A stretch of 64,000 nucleotides of DNA from assembly GCF_003065365.1 (NCBI RefSeq), contig NZ_CP023276.1, positions 1,550,001 to 1,614,000 of the forward strand. The letters are read 5' to 3'. Numbering within the stretch: the stretch's first letter is position 1; each line of letters opens with the position of its first letter. This DNA comes from Polynucleobacter difficilis. Its GTDB lineage: Bacteria; Pseudomonadota; Gammaproteobacteria; Burkholderiales; Burkholderiaceae. Below the pieces are notes generated by a model. That model saw only the letters and a program-made list of their open reading frames with translations. It searched no databases and was not told the origin of the DNA. The position numbers and the translations under genes are program-made. Below, one piece after another: positions 1 through 9,556 of the stretch.

Positions 1-517
1 ATTGATTGACGATAAAAATAGGAACGTCTTTGGAAACCTTATCTAAATCATCTGCCGTGAGTTCTGCCATAAATGGGCTAGTACGGGATGGATCAACGCC
101 GAAGCCGAAAAGCCAACCCCCAGGAGGAATGGTTTTGAGGTGCGCCTTCATTTTTGCAATGAGGGTCTCCTTGGTATCGTAGGGCAAGGTAAAGTTACTG
201 AGATTTAATCCTAGACCCTCAAATACTGCGGTGATCATGATGTGAACGTGGGGCTCTACAAACCCAGGCATCAAGGTTTGACCCTTGAGATCAATGACCT
301 GAGTTGTCTTGGATTGCCAGTCTTTGGTAATCGCATCCTTTGTGCCAAGCGCAACAATTTTTCCGCCCTGCACAGCAATCGCTTGCACCTCTTCATTCTT
401 CGCATTCACAGTAACAACCGGGCCACCATAAAAAATCGTATCGGCATTGCCTTTAGCAAGAGCAAATCCACATTGAGCGATTAGGGCGAGTACAAGGAAT
501 TTAGAAGTGAATTTCAT
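1..517 (-). CDS. YtcJ-type amidohydrolase, N-terminal part (cut by window edge)
   Basis: N-terminal 172 codons of a secreted metal-dependent hydrolase of the amidohydrolase_3 (YtcJ) family; the rest lies left of base 1. The ATG at 517 opens a Sec signal peptide (hydrophobic residues about 7-20, ending AxA-like FALA), then a beta-rich N-terminal region and the metal-binding HxH motif (EPHVH, residues 88-92) after the typical MPGF turn. The frame stays open to the window edge. Family members hydrolyse amide, ester or cyclic C-N bonds; the substrate cannot be told from this part. It is a relative of the protein at 3805-5493, but it keeps the canonical first metal-binding His that the other lacks. 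Confidence 0.85.
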   Translation of the reverse strand, partial: MKFTSKFLVLALIAQCGFALAKGNADTIFYGGPVVTVNAKNEEVQAIAVQGGKIVALGTKDAITKDWQSKTTQVIDLKGQTLMPGFVEPHVHIMITAVFEGLGLNLSNFTLPYDTKETLIAKMKAHLKTIPPGGWLFGFGVDPSRTSPFMAELTADDLDKVSKDVPIFIVNQ

Positions 518-618
518 TATTACCTTTTAGGAAGAAACCATAGACAACTTAGAATACCAAAAAGAACCATTCTAGAAAAGAATAGCTTGGGAGGCTTAAT
601 AAGCTATCCTAATCAACC

Positions 619-1926
619 TTAACTGGGTAATTGGGCTGCCTCTGCACAATTATTGGTTGCGGGCTTACCAGCCAAGCGATCTTTAATCCACTCGCGATAC
701 AAAGGTCCAGCGGTTCCAGGCGTTGTAAAGTGGCTTTGCGCTCCTGGCAACTGAACACGATTTACATTCGCGCCAGTCTGGCACTTTTGTACTTGATAGA
801 GCTTGCCTTGAATAGGTGGCTGGGTAGTATCTTTGGTGCCCCAATAAATGACTACCGGCGCTACTGGATTCACAGGCGCTACGGAACTCTGAATAAATGC
901 TTGAATCCAAGCTAGGGTATTGGTTGGTTTTGGTTTAAGTAGCTTGGTAAATTCTTTGCCGTATGCAAAAACAATCGTATCCGCTGCAGCATGTACGCAT
1001 TTATTTGAATAAATTGCTTGAATAACTTTTGCGCCTTCATCTGTCAATATGTCCGTCAACTTGAGGTTGGAGTATGCAGACTGGGTGCCATACAAAGCCA
1101 TCGAGAAATGCGCAAAGCTCAAAATGTCGGTTGAGAACGAGCTCTGCAATTGGCCCAAAATCTTATCGGCAGTAGCTTGGTCAATCTTGCCTTTAGGCAA
1201 ACTTGCTGCCATATCGTAGGGAGCTAAGGCCACAAATCCTACAAAACCAATTCCGTCCGCAGCCGTTCCGGCCTGAGAAATATAGTCAGGCAGACTTGCA
1301 GCAGCTAAAACCGAGCCCCCGCCTTGAGACCATCCATAGGCAACCGCCTTTTTTCCAGCTCCTGTCTCCTGCATGGAACTAGCAGCACGCACAGAATTAA
1401 TCAGATCGCGCGACTGTGTCGCTGCAACTGCATATTGGTGAATGCCGCCGCCACCCTGCCCTTGGTAGTCGGTTGCAACTACGACGTGCCCATCTTTAAT
1501 AAACTCTTCCACGCTAGGAATGCCGTAATCGGTCCACGAATTTCCACCAACCAGGAAGTATTCATTAAGCGGTACTGCTGGGTTCAAAATTTGAGAAGGA
1601 CCGCAATTTTGGGCAGCTCCTGTTGTGCCATGAGACCAAGCCATGATTGATCTACCCTCTTTCGGTGCAGGGCCCACTGGCGCAACGACTAATCCAGTTG
1701 AAATGGTTTTCTTACCCATGACATCCGATGAAATATAGGCTATTCTCCTGGCCTGCGCACCTTTCACGGAAGTCGCAATTTGCTCTTTAGCAATAACTTG
1801 CCCCAACTTACCCTCTGGTGCCATCTTCATGACTGAGGCATAAAAAGGTTGCATGGGCGGATTGGCGTGGGATGCTGAAAAACCAAAAAGGATGCTAAGG
1901 GTTAAGGTGACGAGTAGTTTATGCAT
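619..1926 (-). CDS. Secreted lipase-like alpha/beta hydrolase (LIP family)
   Basis: Predicted secreted carboxylic-ester hydrolase resembling the secretory-lipase (LIP) family. The first in-frame ATG at 1926 gives 435 aa and starts directly on the signal peptide (MHKLLVTLTL, then a hydrophobic stretch ending SHA); a TTG start 12 bases upstream is less likely. The serine nucleophile sits in GWSQGG (Ser about 200), preceded by an oxyanion-type SHGT motif near 98-101. A later WGTKD segment and AQSHF segment are positioned like the catalytic Asp and His. The length fits LIP-type lipases (about 400-450 aa). Transcribed in the same direction as the two outer-membrane proteins to its right. The natural substrate is unknown. 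Confidence 0.8.
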   Translation of the reverse strand: MHKLLVTLTLSILFGFSASHANPPMQPFYASVMKMAPEGKLGQVIAKEQIATSVKGAQARRIAYISSDVMGKKTISTGLVVAPVGPAPKEGRSIMAWSHGTTGAAQNCGPSQILNPAVPLNEYFLVGGNSWTDYGIPSVEEFIKDGHVVVATDYQGQGGGGIHQYAVAATQSRDLINSVRAASSMQETGAGKKAVAYGWSQGGGSVLAAASLPDYISQAGTAADGIGFVGFVALAPYDMAASLPKGKIDQATADKILGQLQSSFSTDILSFAHFSMALYGTQSAYSNLKLTDILTDEGAKVIQAIYSNKCVHAAADTIVFAYGKEFTKLLKPKPTNTLAWIQAFIQSSVAPVNPVAPVVIYWGTKDTTQPPIQGKLYQVQKCQTGANVNRVQLPGAQSHFTTPGTAGPLYREWIKDRLAGKPATNNCAEAAQLPS

Positions 1927-1975
1927 ACCAATATCCAAAAAATGTCAGGGTCGTTTTTGAGATCAAAAAAGTTGT

Positions 1976-2824
1976 TTATTTCAGAATAACTACAGTCGCC
2001 GTTGCCCGAGCGCCCCAACCCGATGGGCCGCCAGGAGTATTGCTGACGTAATACATTGGGCCCGCTCCAAACGAAAATGGTACGCCGCCAATCACCATTA
2101 ATTTAGAGGCTCCAGCGTACAGCGGATTGGAGGTGCGGCGGGTATCGTAGTTATAAAGCGCTTCCATATTGACGGTATAAGTCAACGCCTCTTTCGTAGT
2201 GTAGGCAACAAAGGGTTGGCCGTATAAATTGTTTTGCGTACCAAAGGCGGCGTTACCGCCTGCATTCCACGACTGGTAGCCAAGCAAGCCATAAGTCCAA
2301 GGACCTGCGCGATTGAGAACAACACCAGTTACACCTAAACCAGTTTGCTGCGACCCAAACTTACCGCTATTACCGGATGGGGATTGTGCATAGGGACCAA
2401 TACCCCAGATCCAAGAAGAATTAGTGTTTGGCGCATAAAAGGATTCGATGGTGACGTTCGCAATACCGTAACCAGAATAAGGTTGTCCCGTTGCGCCTTG
2501 AATATTCACCTCCCTAGCGCCCGCAATAATCGGACGCACGATGAAAGTATCTCCACCACCTAAATTAAACGGCATTACCGGCTGAAATAGCAATGTTTGC
2601 TCTGAGCCGCCCTGGGTTGCCCCTACGCCCCGACTGAACTCATACTGCAATGGCACTGAAATCATGTTAGCTATCGGGTTTGCTAATTTTTTTGCAATGC
2701 CCACCTTGTCAATATCGCCACCAGCTGCCGATGCGGTAGCGGTCTTTGCCTCTTGTGCGAATGCGGCACTGGTGGAGAGTAGGGCTACCAATACGGTAGC
2801 CTTAATGGTGTTAAAGGTGTTCAT
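1976..2824 (-). CDS. Outer-membrane beta-barrel protein, transporter-like
   Basis: 282-aa protein with a clear Sec signal peptide ending in AFAQ and alternating hydrophobic/polar strands rich in Gly, Tyr and Trp, typical of an outer-membrane beta barrel. It resembles the group annotated as 'transporter' or 'neuromedin U', related to the MetA-pathway phenol-degradation OMP family. The last residues (ATATVVILK) form an amphipathic terminal strand, although the usual terminal Phe is missing. It lies 20 bp downstream of the barrel protein at 2845-3645 on the same strand, so the two may be co-transcribed. A passive channel for organic compounds is likely by family; specificity is unknown. Confidence 0.65.
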   Translation of the reverse strand: MNTFNTIKATVLVALLSTSAAFAQEAKTATASAAGGDIDKVGIAKKLANPIANMISVPLQYEFSRGVGATQGGSEQTLLFQPVMPFNLGGGDTFIVRPIIAGAREVNIQGATGQPYSGYGIANVTIESFYAPNTNSSWIWGIGPYAQSPSGNSGKFGSQQTGLGVTGVVLNRAGPWTYGLLGYQSWNAGGNAAFGTQNNLYGQPFVAYTTKEALTYTVNMEALYNYDTRRTSNPLYAGASKLMVIGGVPFSFGAGPMYYVSNTPGGPSGWGARATATVVILK

Positions 2825-2844
2825 AAATGAAATGGAAGCGAGAA

Positions 2845-3645
2845 TTAGAATTTAAAGGTGATGGCGACTTGGGGTCCAAGCATGGTGGTCTTTTGCAATA
2901 CACCACCGTCTTTCATATCGTAATAAAGAGCGCGGTACGTTAGAGAAGCATCCACCACCTTATTAAATGTCTTCCCAATGCCGGCCATGGCCTGCCAGGT
3001 TAGATTGGTGGTGCCACCGCCACTGCCAATATCACCATAAAACGGGATATACCAGCTGGAATCGGCAATCCGGTAGCGGCCCTTGGCGCCAATAATCGGA
3101 TCAACCGTGGAGGTCTTTTTAGAGATGGTTTCTTTGTCGGGTGTGCCCACTAAATTTCCGCTGAGTGTAGCCGTGATATCGATTGCACGAACGCCTAGCA
3201 ATGCATCAACGTAGGCATCTTTTGTATTAGTAAGTGTGTACGTAAACGCACCCGTTAAGATAGTTTGCTGAAGAGTAACCTTATCTGCGACTGTGGCTGC
3301 GCCCTGGGGAGTCATGACCGGAATCGATCCCGAGTTTTGTAAGGTGGCAGAGATAAGGTCTCCCATGATTCCCCAATTACCTTTATGTGCCTCAGCAGCA
3401 ATCATGCCGCCGGACTTTAGGTCGCTGAGAACATTACTAGATGACATCTCGGCAGACTTAGCCAGGCCATTATTCAGATTGACGGTGCCTCGAATGCCGG
3501 TACCCCATAAATAGGGCGTGACCTCAAAACGCCATTCATCTGAAACCTTAGGTATCGGTGAGGCATCAGCACTACCCTGGGCTAAGGTCAATGGGGTTAC
3601 AAGCGCGATTGGAAGAACACAGAGGATTTTTGTAACTAGTTTCAT
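2845..3645 (-). CDS. Outer-membrane beta-barrel protein of unknown function
   Basis: 266 aa with a signal peptide (LALVTPLTLAQ-like hydrophobic core ending LAQ) and a mature part starting with the WRFEVTPYLWG motif often seen in uncharacterised outer-membrane proteins. Repeated aromatic strands follow and the C terminus is a classic barrel signal (QVAITFKF, final Phe). It is the upstream gene of a likely two-gene unit with 1976-2824. No enzymatic motif is visible. Function is not recognisable beyond an outer-membrane porin-like barrel. Confidence 0.65.
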   Translation of the reverse strand: MKLVTKILCVLPIALVTPLTLAQGSADASPIPKVSDEWRFEVTPYLWGTGIRGTVNLNNGLAKSAEMSSSNVLSDLKSGGMIAAEAHKGNWGIMGDLISATLQNSGSIPVMTPQGAATVADKVTLQQTILTGAFTYTLTNTKDAYVDALLGVRAIDITATLSGNLVGTPDKETISKKTSTVDPIIGAKGRYRIADSSWYIPFYGDIGSGGGTTNLTWQAMAGIGKTFNKVVDASLTYRALYYDMKDGGVLQKTTMLGPQVAITFKF

Positions 3646-3804
3646 GGTCTATAGATCTAATTAATAGGTGGGGGTTTTTGGCTTACGATAGGGGCTAGGC
3701 AATGTTATCAATTCTATATAGATTCTATAGGGTTATTTTTCCGAACTTGTATTTATCTAAACTGCACACTCAATATCTTAGGCATCCTCAGAGAATTGCT
3801 GAAA

Positions 3805-5493
3805 CTATGGACGAACATACAGATCTTTACCATGCTTAATGGTCTTCACAATCTGAATATCCTTAATTTCCTCTGGTTTAACTTTTAATGGATTGCGCTC
3901 GAGCAGAACTAGATCAGCCAGTTTTCCGGCCGTAATGCTGCCCTTGGTTGCCTCTTCTTTGTACTGATAAGCAGCTACCGCAGTAAATCCACGCAGGGCA
4001 AGATACGGGTCAATTCGCTGATCAGGCCCCAAGGTGGCGCTCGCGTAAGTCTTGCGGTTTACCGCAGTCCAAATCGTAAATAATGCACTTGGGCCCGACG
4101 ATGGGGTGTCGTTGTGAATGCCGAACTGCATCCCTTTTGCCTTGGCTGAATTGAGTGGCACCATGTTTTTCGCTCTGTCTTCCCCTAGAATCTTTCTATA
4201 GACGTCGCCATACATCCAAATGTGATTGGGCATAAATTGGGGAAGAATTTTATTGGCTTTATATTGATCTAATTGATCATCACGAATAAAAAAGGAATGG
4301 GCAATGGCGGTCCTACGATCCTCGGTAACGCCCGTCTCTTTAATTGCTTTTGCAATGGCAGAAAGCGTCATATCAATTCCAGCATCGCCATTGGAGTAGC
4401 CGTAATACTGGATGTTTTTTTCGTAGGCTAACTTGGCGTAACGATCAACAGTATCTTGAGTGATAACCGCCATACCGCGCCAATCCTTTGGGAGGCCGGT
4501 TGTATCGGTATAGGGCTTAGTAAAATAGGCTAAACGTAACTGGGGGGCGCCATCGGTGGATACCAAGATCCCAGCAACCTTAAATCCGCCATCGCCTTTG
4601 GTATAGATCCCAAATGGATAGCTTTTATTGCTTGCTAGTAATTGATCAACTACGTCATAGGTTGGCAAGGCAATCAGATCAAGGCTGATCAGCCTACGCT
4701 CCACAGCCTCACGCATATTCTGAATATCTTGCGTCGTGGTTTCATAACTTTGCGCAGTGGTAAATCCATTGGATGCATAAATTTCCTCAGCCTTACGGTA
4801 AGTCTCTATGGTTAAGTCCTTGGAATAGCTACCAAATACCTTCGCCGTTGCACTGATGTTTGGCTGACCAATCAATTCACCGGTGAGCTTTCCAGTTTTA
4901 GGATCAACCGGAATCATGCCTTGCTCTGCTTTAGTGGCTTTAGTAATTCCCAGCTTCTTTAGGCCTGCTGTATTTACGATCCCGGTCAAAGTAGAAATGT
5001 TATTCACAAACACGGGTTGATTTGGAAACGCTTTATCCAGCTGGGTAATCGTCAAAGGGCCGTCGGTCAGAAAAGCATCTGCATACTCTGCGCCAATAAT
5101 CCAGCCATTAAATAGCTTAGCCTCGGCTTTCAAGCGATCGATGAGCTGCTTAGTTGTAGTCGGTGGATTCTTTGAAAAGTAGCCCAGATTAACGGCAAGC
5201 GTGTTCTGCGCTATCAAGGTGAAGTGCCCCCAGGCATCAATAAAGCCTGGCAACAAAGTCCGCCCTTTTAAATCATGCATCGCTGGGTTGGCGCCGGCTC
5301 CATTTAGAGCATCTCGCAAACTACCGGTAAAGGTGATCTTCTTACCCTTCACTACAACCGCTTCAACGTACTGTGGCTTGGCACCCTCCATCGTCAGGAT
5401 GTCGCCATTGAAATAGATACTGGCAGTATCAGCAAATACTTGGGTGGTCAGCAAAAGGAGGCATGCGGCTAAATGCAGTTTGAGGATTTTCAT
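3805..5493 (-). CDS. Secreted YtcJ-type amidohydrolase with altered metal motif
   Basis: 562-aa periplasmic amidohydrolase_3 (YtcJ-like) protein with a signal peptide ending VFAD, full family length and a typical C-terminal KGSITAGKLADLV segment. Where the family has the metal-binding HxH after PGFID, this protein reads PGFIDAWGHF, so the first His is replaced by Trp. Later conserved parts (SFFIRDD, GIHNDTP, the TIWTAVNR segment) are present. It may therefore bind metal differently or be catalytically changed. It is transcribed alone, with about 160 bp between it and the outer-membrane protein operon. Substrate unknown. Confidence 0.82.
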   Translation of the reverse strand: MKILKLHLAACLLLLTTQVFADTASIYFNGDILTMEGAKPQYVEAVVVKGKKITFTGSLRDALNGAGANPAMHDLKGRTLLPGFIDAWGHFTLIAQNTLAVNLGYFSKNPPTTTKQLIDRLKAEAKLFNGWIIGAEYADAFLTDGPLTITQLDKAFPNQPVFVNNISTLTGIVNTAGLKKLGITKATKAEQGMIPVDPKTGKLTGELIGQPNISATAKVFGSYSKDLTIETYRKAEEIYASNGFTTAQSYETTTQDIQNMREAVERRLISLDLIALPTYDVVDQLLASNKSYPFGIYTKGDGGFKVAGILVSTDGAPQLRLAYFTKPYTDTTGLPKDWRGMAVITQDTVDRYAKLAYEKNIQYYGYSNGDAGIDMTLSAIAKAIKETGVTEDRRTAIAHSFFIRDDQLDQYKANKILPQFMPNHIWMYGDVYRKILGEDRAKNMVPLNSAKAKGMQFGIHNDTPSSGPSALFTIWTAVNRKTYASATLGPDQRIDPYLALRGFTAVAAYQYKEEATKGSITAGKLADLVLLERNPLKVKPEEIKDIQIVKTIKHGKDLYVRP

Positions 5494-5611
5494 GAGTAAA
5501 TTAATTTTCCCTTGGTAGATCTGGGTTGCAATAGTGAAATTATGAACTTAAGCAATCAGCTACTCTGGCTCATTACCCTAACTCAAGCCAAAACAATAAA
5601 AAAGACCTAGG

Positions 5612-5683
5612 CACTTCTTCCTAAGTCCTTGATATTACTGACGAGCTAACAAGGGCTTGGGTCAAGGACTAAAGGGTTATGAG
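5612..5683 (-). repeat. Decayed tRNA-Ile(CAT) 3'-half repeat with terminator relic
   Basis: The stretch aligns by eye with the tRNA-Ile 3'-half repeat at 16507-16584. It shares a CCTAGG...CCTAAG hairpin relic followed by TTGATATT, then a mutated form of the tRNA acceptor and T-arm, and the same end AAAGGGTTATGAG corresponding to AAAGGATTATGAG. Many substitutions show it is no longer a tRNA part. I read it as the oldest, leftmost attachment-site remnant in the array. Confidence 0.55.
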
Positions 5684-5693
5684 AGTAAGTATT

Positions 5694-5717
5694 AAAAAAC
5701 CACCCGAAGGTGGTTTA
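5694..5717 (-). terminator. Rho-independent terminator downstream of the 5728 gene
   Basis: On the - strand the sequence reads AAACCACC-TTCG-GGTGGTTT followed by T residues, an 8-bp stem with a stable UUCG-type loop, ten bases after the stop codon of the Ntn-hydrolase gene. The same hairpin recurs at 32822-32845 beside a tRNA-Phe fragment. Confidence 0.85.
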
Positions 5718-5727
5718 GTGAGCTTCC

Positions 5728-6849
5728 TTATTTTAAGAACTCTGCCGTTAAGTCATTCTTGGGATACGGCATCTTATCAACCTGCCAAGTCTTTGATTTT
5801 CCGGACTTAAATACCTCATTCAGATTAATTTCAATGAAGTTCGTACGATTTGCATAATTTGCTATTCTCATCCGATTATTCTTTAAGTCCTTGAGATTGA
5901 CCCACTGCGTGTAATCAGAAACAACCTGCTTGCCATCCGAAGAGCGAGCTACGCCAACCGGAATATCAACGTTGTTCAAAATATGGCCAACTGTTTGTAT
6001 CGCTTCTGCGCTATTACTTGGCTGATAGGTGAACTGCTTTAGATAAGCCGCCCTAACGAAGCGCGATGGTGGGGTGTAATCTGCGGGTAAACCGAGTAAG
6101 CCACCGCCCTGACCTAATTCAGTAACGTTGGTATTACCTACCGCTACCGAAGCCGTTGCTGTGGTTGTGAGAGACAAATAATTACGCACATTATTCAGGT
6201 GCCAGTCATAGGTAGGTGCATTGGTCAAAACCCCTGCAATATTGTCATGGACCCTCATTTGACCTTTAACAAACTCGACAATAATACTGTCGCCTCCCCG
6301 ATCCGTTAATACAAGATGCAACCAGGGTGGGGTTGGCAATCCTTTGACTTCGCTGGGATCAAACCACACCTTGTATTTAGGGAGCTCGCTACGTAATTCT
6401 TTCACCGTGCCGAACATGCCTAAAATAAAACCACCCAAGTTCAAGATAGAAACGTAGTTCTTATCTTGCGGTGTAACAGTTTGATATTCAGTAAAACCGG
6501 GTAAAAAATTTCCACTAATCGCAAGGCCTGCTTCATTTTGACCCTCAAGATAAGCGGGAGGGCCCGCTAAAACGCCAGGCGCAACTGCGACAAAAGCATA
6601 TTTACTGGATAGGCTTGTTGCGGGCAACTTAAGGGAACTTGGGGCGCTGAGGGTAATGGGGGTGCCCTTCGGATTTGCGGTGAGCTGCCACTTCATATCA
6701 AAAGCCCATTCCATGGTTCTTCCCGCCACAACCGAGCCATCTTTTGCGACGATATTCACGGCGGTACACGCATGACTTGCCATCGGGGCAATTACCAGGG
6801 TGATAGAAACGGATGCAGCGACTATTTTTTTAATCATGGGCTGTTTCAC
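5728..6849 (-). CDS. Choloylglycine hydrolase / penicillin V acylase family Ntn-hydrolase
   Basis: 373-aa secreted Ntn-hydrolase of the linear-amide C-N hydrolase (choloylglycine hydrolase, PVA/BSH) family. The signal peptide ends SHA and is followed at once by CTAVNIVAKDG, which places the catalytic Cys at the mature N terminus after processing, as the mechanism requires. Further family features are GRTMEW (substrate/oxyanion region), NEAGLA, and the NDxxYDWHLxN-like TNAPTYDWHLNN segment with its Asn. GTG at 6849 is chosen because AAGGAA stands 7 bases upstream; an ATG 12 bases inside is possible. Gram-negative members often cleave acyl-homoserine lactones or penicillin V; which applies here is unknown. 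Confidence 0.87.
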   Translation of the reverse strand: MKQPMIKKIVAASVSITLVIAPMASHACTAVNIVAKDGSVVAGRTMEWAFDMKWQLTANPKGTPITLSAPSSLKLPATSLSSKYAFVAVAPGVLAGPPAYLEGQNEAGLAISGNFLPGFTEYQTVTPQDKNYVSILNLGGFILGMFGTVKELRSELPKYKVWFDPSEVKGLPTPPWLHLVLTDRGGDSIIVEFVKGQMRVHDNIAGVLTNAPTYDWHLNNVRNYLSLTTTATASVAVGNTNVTELGQGGGLLGLPADYTPPSRFVRAAYLKQFTYQPSNSAEAIQTVGHILNNVDIPVGVARSSDGKQVVSDYTQWVNLKDLKNNRMRIANYANRTNFIEINLNEVFKSGKSKTWQVDKMPYPKNDLTAEFLK

Positions 6850-6994
6850 GGAGATTCCTTAGGTCAGGTTCATTTAACGTGCATAGCATAGCATTCACAG
6901 GAGGCGATAGCTGCCGCCTCCCTAAGAATCATAAAATTTAATTCGGTATAGGGCTGCGCAATCGCCACTTAGTAAGAAGATTGAATCTACTGAC

Positions 6995-8008
6995 CTACTG
7001 ATAACTCAGTTCGCGTGCCTTACCCCAAAATACTCGGTACGAGTAGAAGGTATAAATCAAAATCGTGGGCAATACCACAATCGCACCCCAAAAAATGACA
7101 TATAGCGATTCAGTGGCTGCAGCTGCTTGCCATAAGGTCATTTTTCCTACAATGACGTATGGAAAAATACTGTACGCAATGCCAAAAAAAGATAGCCAAA
7201 AAATGGCTACTACCGCTACAAACGGAACCCACTCTTTTTTGCTGGTACCGCTTTGTAATGCACTAACTGATTTCAGTACCACGAGAAATAATGCTGCAGT
7301 TAGTAATGGAATGGGTGATAGCCATAGGATGTTTGGCATCACAAACCATTTATTCATAATTTCTGGGCTGAAATACGGCGTGGCAATGGATACCAAGCCA
7401 ACACCTCCGGCTGTCAGCCACAGGCTAACCTTAGCCCACCCCATTGCCTGCTTTTGCAATTCACCTTCTGTCTTTAGGATCAACCAGGTAGAGCCTAGTA
7501 AGGCATAGCCGGCAGGCAAACAAATGCCCACTAAGAAAGCAAAAACCCAACCCAAGAAACCAGATTCAAAGCCAACAATCAAGCGGCCGATCATGACTCC
7601 TTGCGCAACCGATGCAATTAAGCTGCCTAAATAAAATAGAAAGTTCCACAAGGGTTTTTGACTCGTATTGACTTTCACCCTGAAATCAAATGAAACGCCC
7701 CGCAGAATGAGTCCAATCAGCATGGCAGTCACCGGCAGATACAGTTCGGTGAGCACAACTCCATGTGCCAACGGAAATGCAACCAATAGCAAGCCAACGC
7801 CCAATACAATCCACGTCTCATTGGCATCCCAAAAAGGGCCAATGGAGGCAATCATCATGTCTTTGTTGTGATCCGCGGTGCGGTTAAGTAATAAACCGAC
7901 GCCTAAGTCATAGCCATCCAATACAACGTAGGACAAAACAGCGATGCCCATGGCCACAAAGAAAAACAAGGGAAGCCATGCTGCGGGAGCAGTCAGATCA
8001 GGTGGCAT
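6995..8008 (-). CDS. cioB: Cyanide-insensitive bd-type quinol oxidase subunit II
   Basis: 337-aa polytopic membrane protein matching subunit II (CydB/CioB) of cytochrome bd quinol oxidases. It opens with the family pattern VLDGYDLGVGLL and has about eight hydrophobic helices. With subunit I it oxidises ubiquinol and reduces O2 in the inner membrane, supporting respiration at low oxygen or in the presence of cyanide, NO or sulfide. The start overlaps the stop of cioA by one base (TAATG), showing translational coupling. No cydX-like small subunit is obvious after it. Confidence 0.93.
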   Translation of the reverse strand: MPPDLTAPAAWLPLFFFVAMGIAVLSYVVLDGYDLGVGLLLNRTADHNKDMMIASIGPFWDANETWIVLGVGLLLVAFPLAHGVVLTELYLPVTAMLIGLILRGVSFDFRVKVNTSQKPLWNFLFYLGSLIASVAQGVMIGRLIVGFESGFLGWVFAFLVGICLPAGYALLGSTWLILKTEGELQKQAMGWAKVSLWLTAGGVGLVSIATPYFSPEIMNKWFVMPNILWLSPIPLLTAALFLVVLKSVSALQSGTSKKEWVPFVAVVAIFWLSFFGIAYSIFPYVIVGKMTLWQAAAATESLYVIFWGAIVVLPTILIYTFYSYRVFWGKARELSYQ

Positions 8009-9372
8009 TATTGGGCTCCTAATGGGTTTGTGGTGCTAGCCGATACAGGGATGATGCTTGGCTGAGCAATCGATTTATCGTCCACTTTGCGTGTTAAGTA
8101 AAACACCACCCAAATATAGGCAAACAGTAAGCCCACATAAACCGCAAGATACGCCAATAGACTGCTAAGTACCATACCCGTTGGCAATTTAGTAACCGCT
8201 TCTGCCGTAGTGAGAACGCCGGTCACTAAATAGGGTTGACGTCCAATTTCCGTGACATACCAGCCGGCGAGAACGCCAATCCATCCGGAAAATGTCATGA
8301 GTACAAGACCTTTTGCCATCCAGCGGGGTAACTCACGGCCGCCGCGGAGTTGCCAACGCCCCAGCCAAGAAGTGAGCAACATAAGTAGGCCAACGCCCAC
8401 CATGATTCGAAATGCGAAAAACACAGGGGCTACAGGCGGAATCTTATCGCCGAAGTCATTTAAACCTTTGACCTCTCCATTCCAGTCATGCGTTAGATAG
8501 AAAGAAGCTAATTTAGGAATGCTGACTTCATATCGATTGGATTGCGTCTTTGGATCAGGTATGCCAATAAGAACCGCAGGAACACCTTTGCCGCCCTCCC
8601 AGATGCCCTCCATTGCGGCTAACTTAGCGGGTTGATGCTCTAGGGTATTAAGGCCATGCAGGTCACCCAACACAATTTGTACCGGCGTCAAAATCATGGC
8701 GGCGGTTAATGCCAGCTTTAATACCGCATGATTGGCACTCGCCCGGCAACCACGTAAATAACGATACGCCGATAAACCCGCCAGGAGAAAGGAGACCGTT
8801 AGGAATGAGGCGACCATCATGTGCAATAGTCGATATGGCATGGATGGATTAAAGATAATCGCAAACCAGTCGTCAGCAAACGCGCGGCCATCAACCATGC
8901 TGAAGCCTTGTGGGGTGTGCATCCATGAATTTAAGGCAATAATCCAAAATGCCGACAAGGTTGTGCCAAAGGCAACCAAGAAAATAGACATGGTGTGAAC
9001 GCGTTGCGAAACGCGCTTGGCACCAAAGAGCATGACACCTAAAAAAGTGGCCTCAAGGAAGAAAGCGGTCAATACCTCGTATGCCAATAATGGGCCCGCA
9101 ATATTACCAACGACCTCCATATAGCCTGGCCAATTGGTGCCGAACTGAAAGCTCATGGTAATACCACTTACAACACCTAGCGCAAACGTAAGGGCAAAGA
9201 TTTTTACCCAAAACTGGTAGGCGTCTTGCCATGAAGGATCGCCCGTTTTGTTGTGCTGTAACTTGAAGTACAGCAAGAACCAACCGAGTGCAATTGATAT
9301 GGTGGGGAACAGAATATGAAAGGAAATATTGGCGCCAAATTGAATTCGGCTGAGCAGGAGGGTATCGATCAT
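8008..9372 (-). CDS. cioA: Cyanide-insensitive bd-type quinol oxidase subunit I
   Basis: 454-aa subunit I of a bd-type oxidase. His19 in SFHILFP is the heme b595 ligand position of the family. GRQPYLV and the quinol-loop region are recognisable, and the loop is short as in the CIO branch (cyanide-insensitive oxidase) rather than the long-loop E. coli CydA. Start ATG at 9372 has AAAGGG 6 bases upstream. First gene of the cioAB operon. The region upstream is AT-rich and contains a copy of the structured island repeat, so the pair may have arrived or been flanked as island cargo. Confidence 0.93.
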   Translation of the reverse strand: MIDTLLLSRIQFGANISFHILFPTISIALGWFLLYFKLQHNKTGDPSWQDAYQFWVKIFALTFALGVVSGITMSFQFGTNWPGYMEVVGNIAGPLLAYEVLTAFFLEATFLGVMLFGAKRVSQRVHTMSIFLVAFGTTLSAFWIIALNSWMHTPQGFSMVDGRAFADDWFAIIFNPSMPYRLLHMMVASFLTVSFLLAGLSAYRYLRGCRASANHAVLKLALTAAMILTPVQIVLGDLHGLNTLEHQPAKLAAMEGIWEGGKGVPAVLIGIPDPKTQSNRYEVSIPKLASFYLTHDWNGEVKGLNDFGDKIPPVAPVFFAFRIMVGVGLLMLLTSWLGRWQLRGGRELPRWMAKGLVLMTFSGWIGVLAGWYVTEIGRQPYLVTGVLTTAEAVTKLPTGMVLSSLLAYLAVYVGLLFAYIWVVFYLTRKVDDKSIAQPSIIPVSASTTNPLGAQ

Positions 9373-9556
9373 GAACGGCCCTTTAAGTAAAACGATAGTT
9401 GGTGGTTATGAATGCATGCACACATTTAATAGTATGTACCTTTATTTTGAAAACAGTACTTTAGTAATAGCTGTAGAGCTAAAATAATATTATTTAATTA
9501 TACATTATATTTTACAGTATATTATTAATAGCATGCGTGAATAATCAACACTTTGC
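9373..9556. other. AT-rich intergenic leader upstream of cioAB
   Basis: Very AT-rich stretch (for example around 9485-9535, runs of TATTAT and ATTATAC) between cioA and the structured repeat. It probably holds the cioAB promoter, but I could not assign -10/-35 boxes with confidence. No gene seen. Confidence 0.4.

Noticed and set aside
7065..7508. 147-codon open frame antisense to cioB
   Set aside because: cioB is unmistakable on the - strand and overlaps cioA; the opposite frame has no features of its own.
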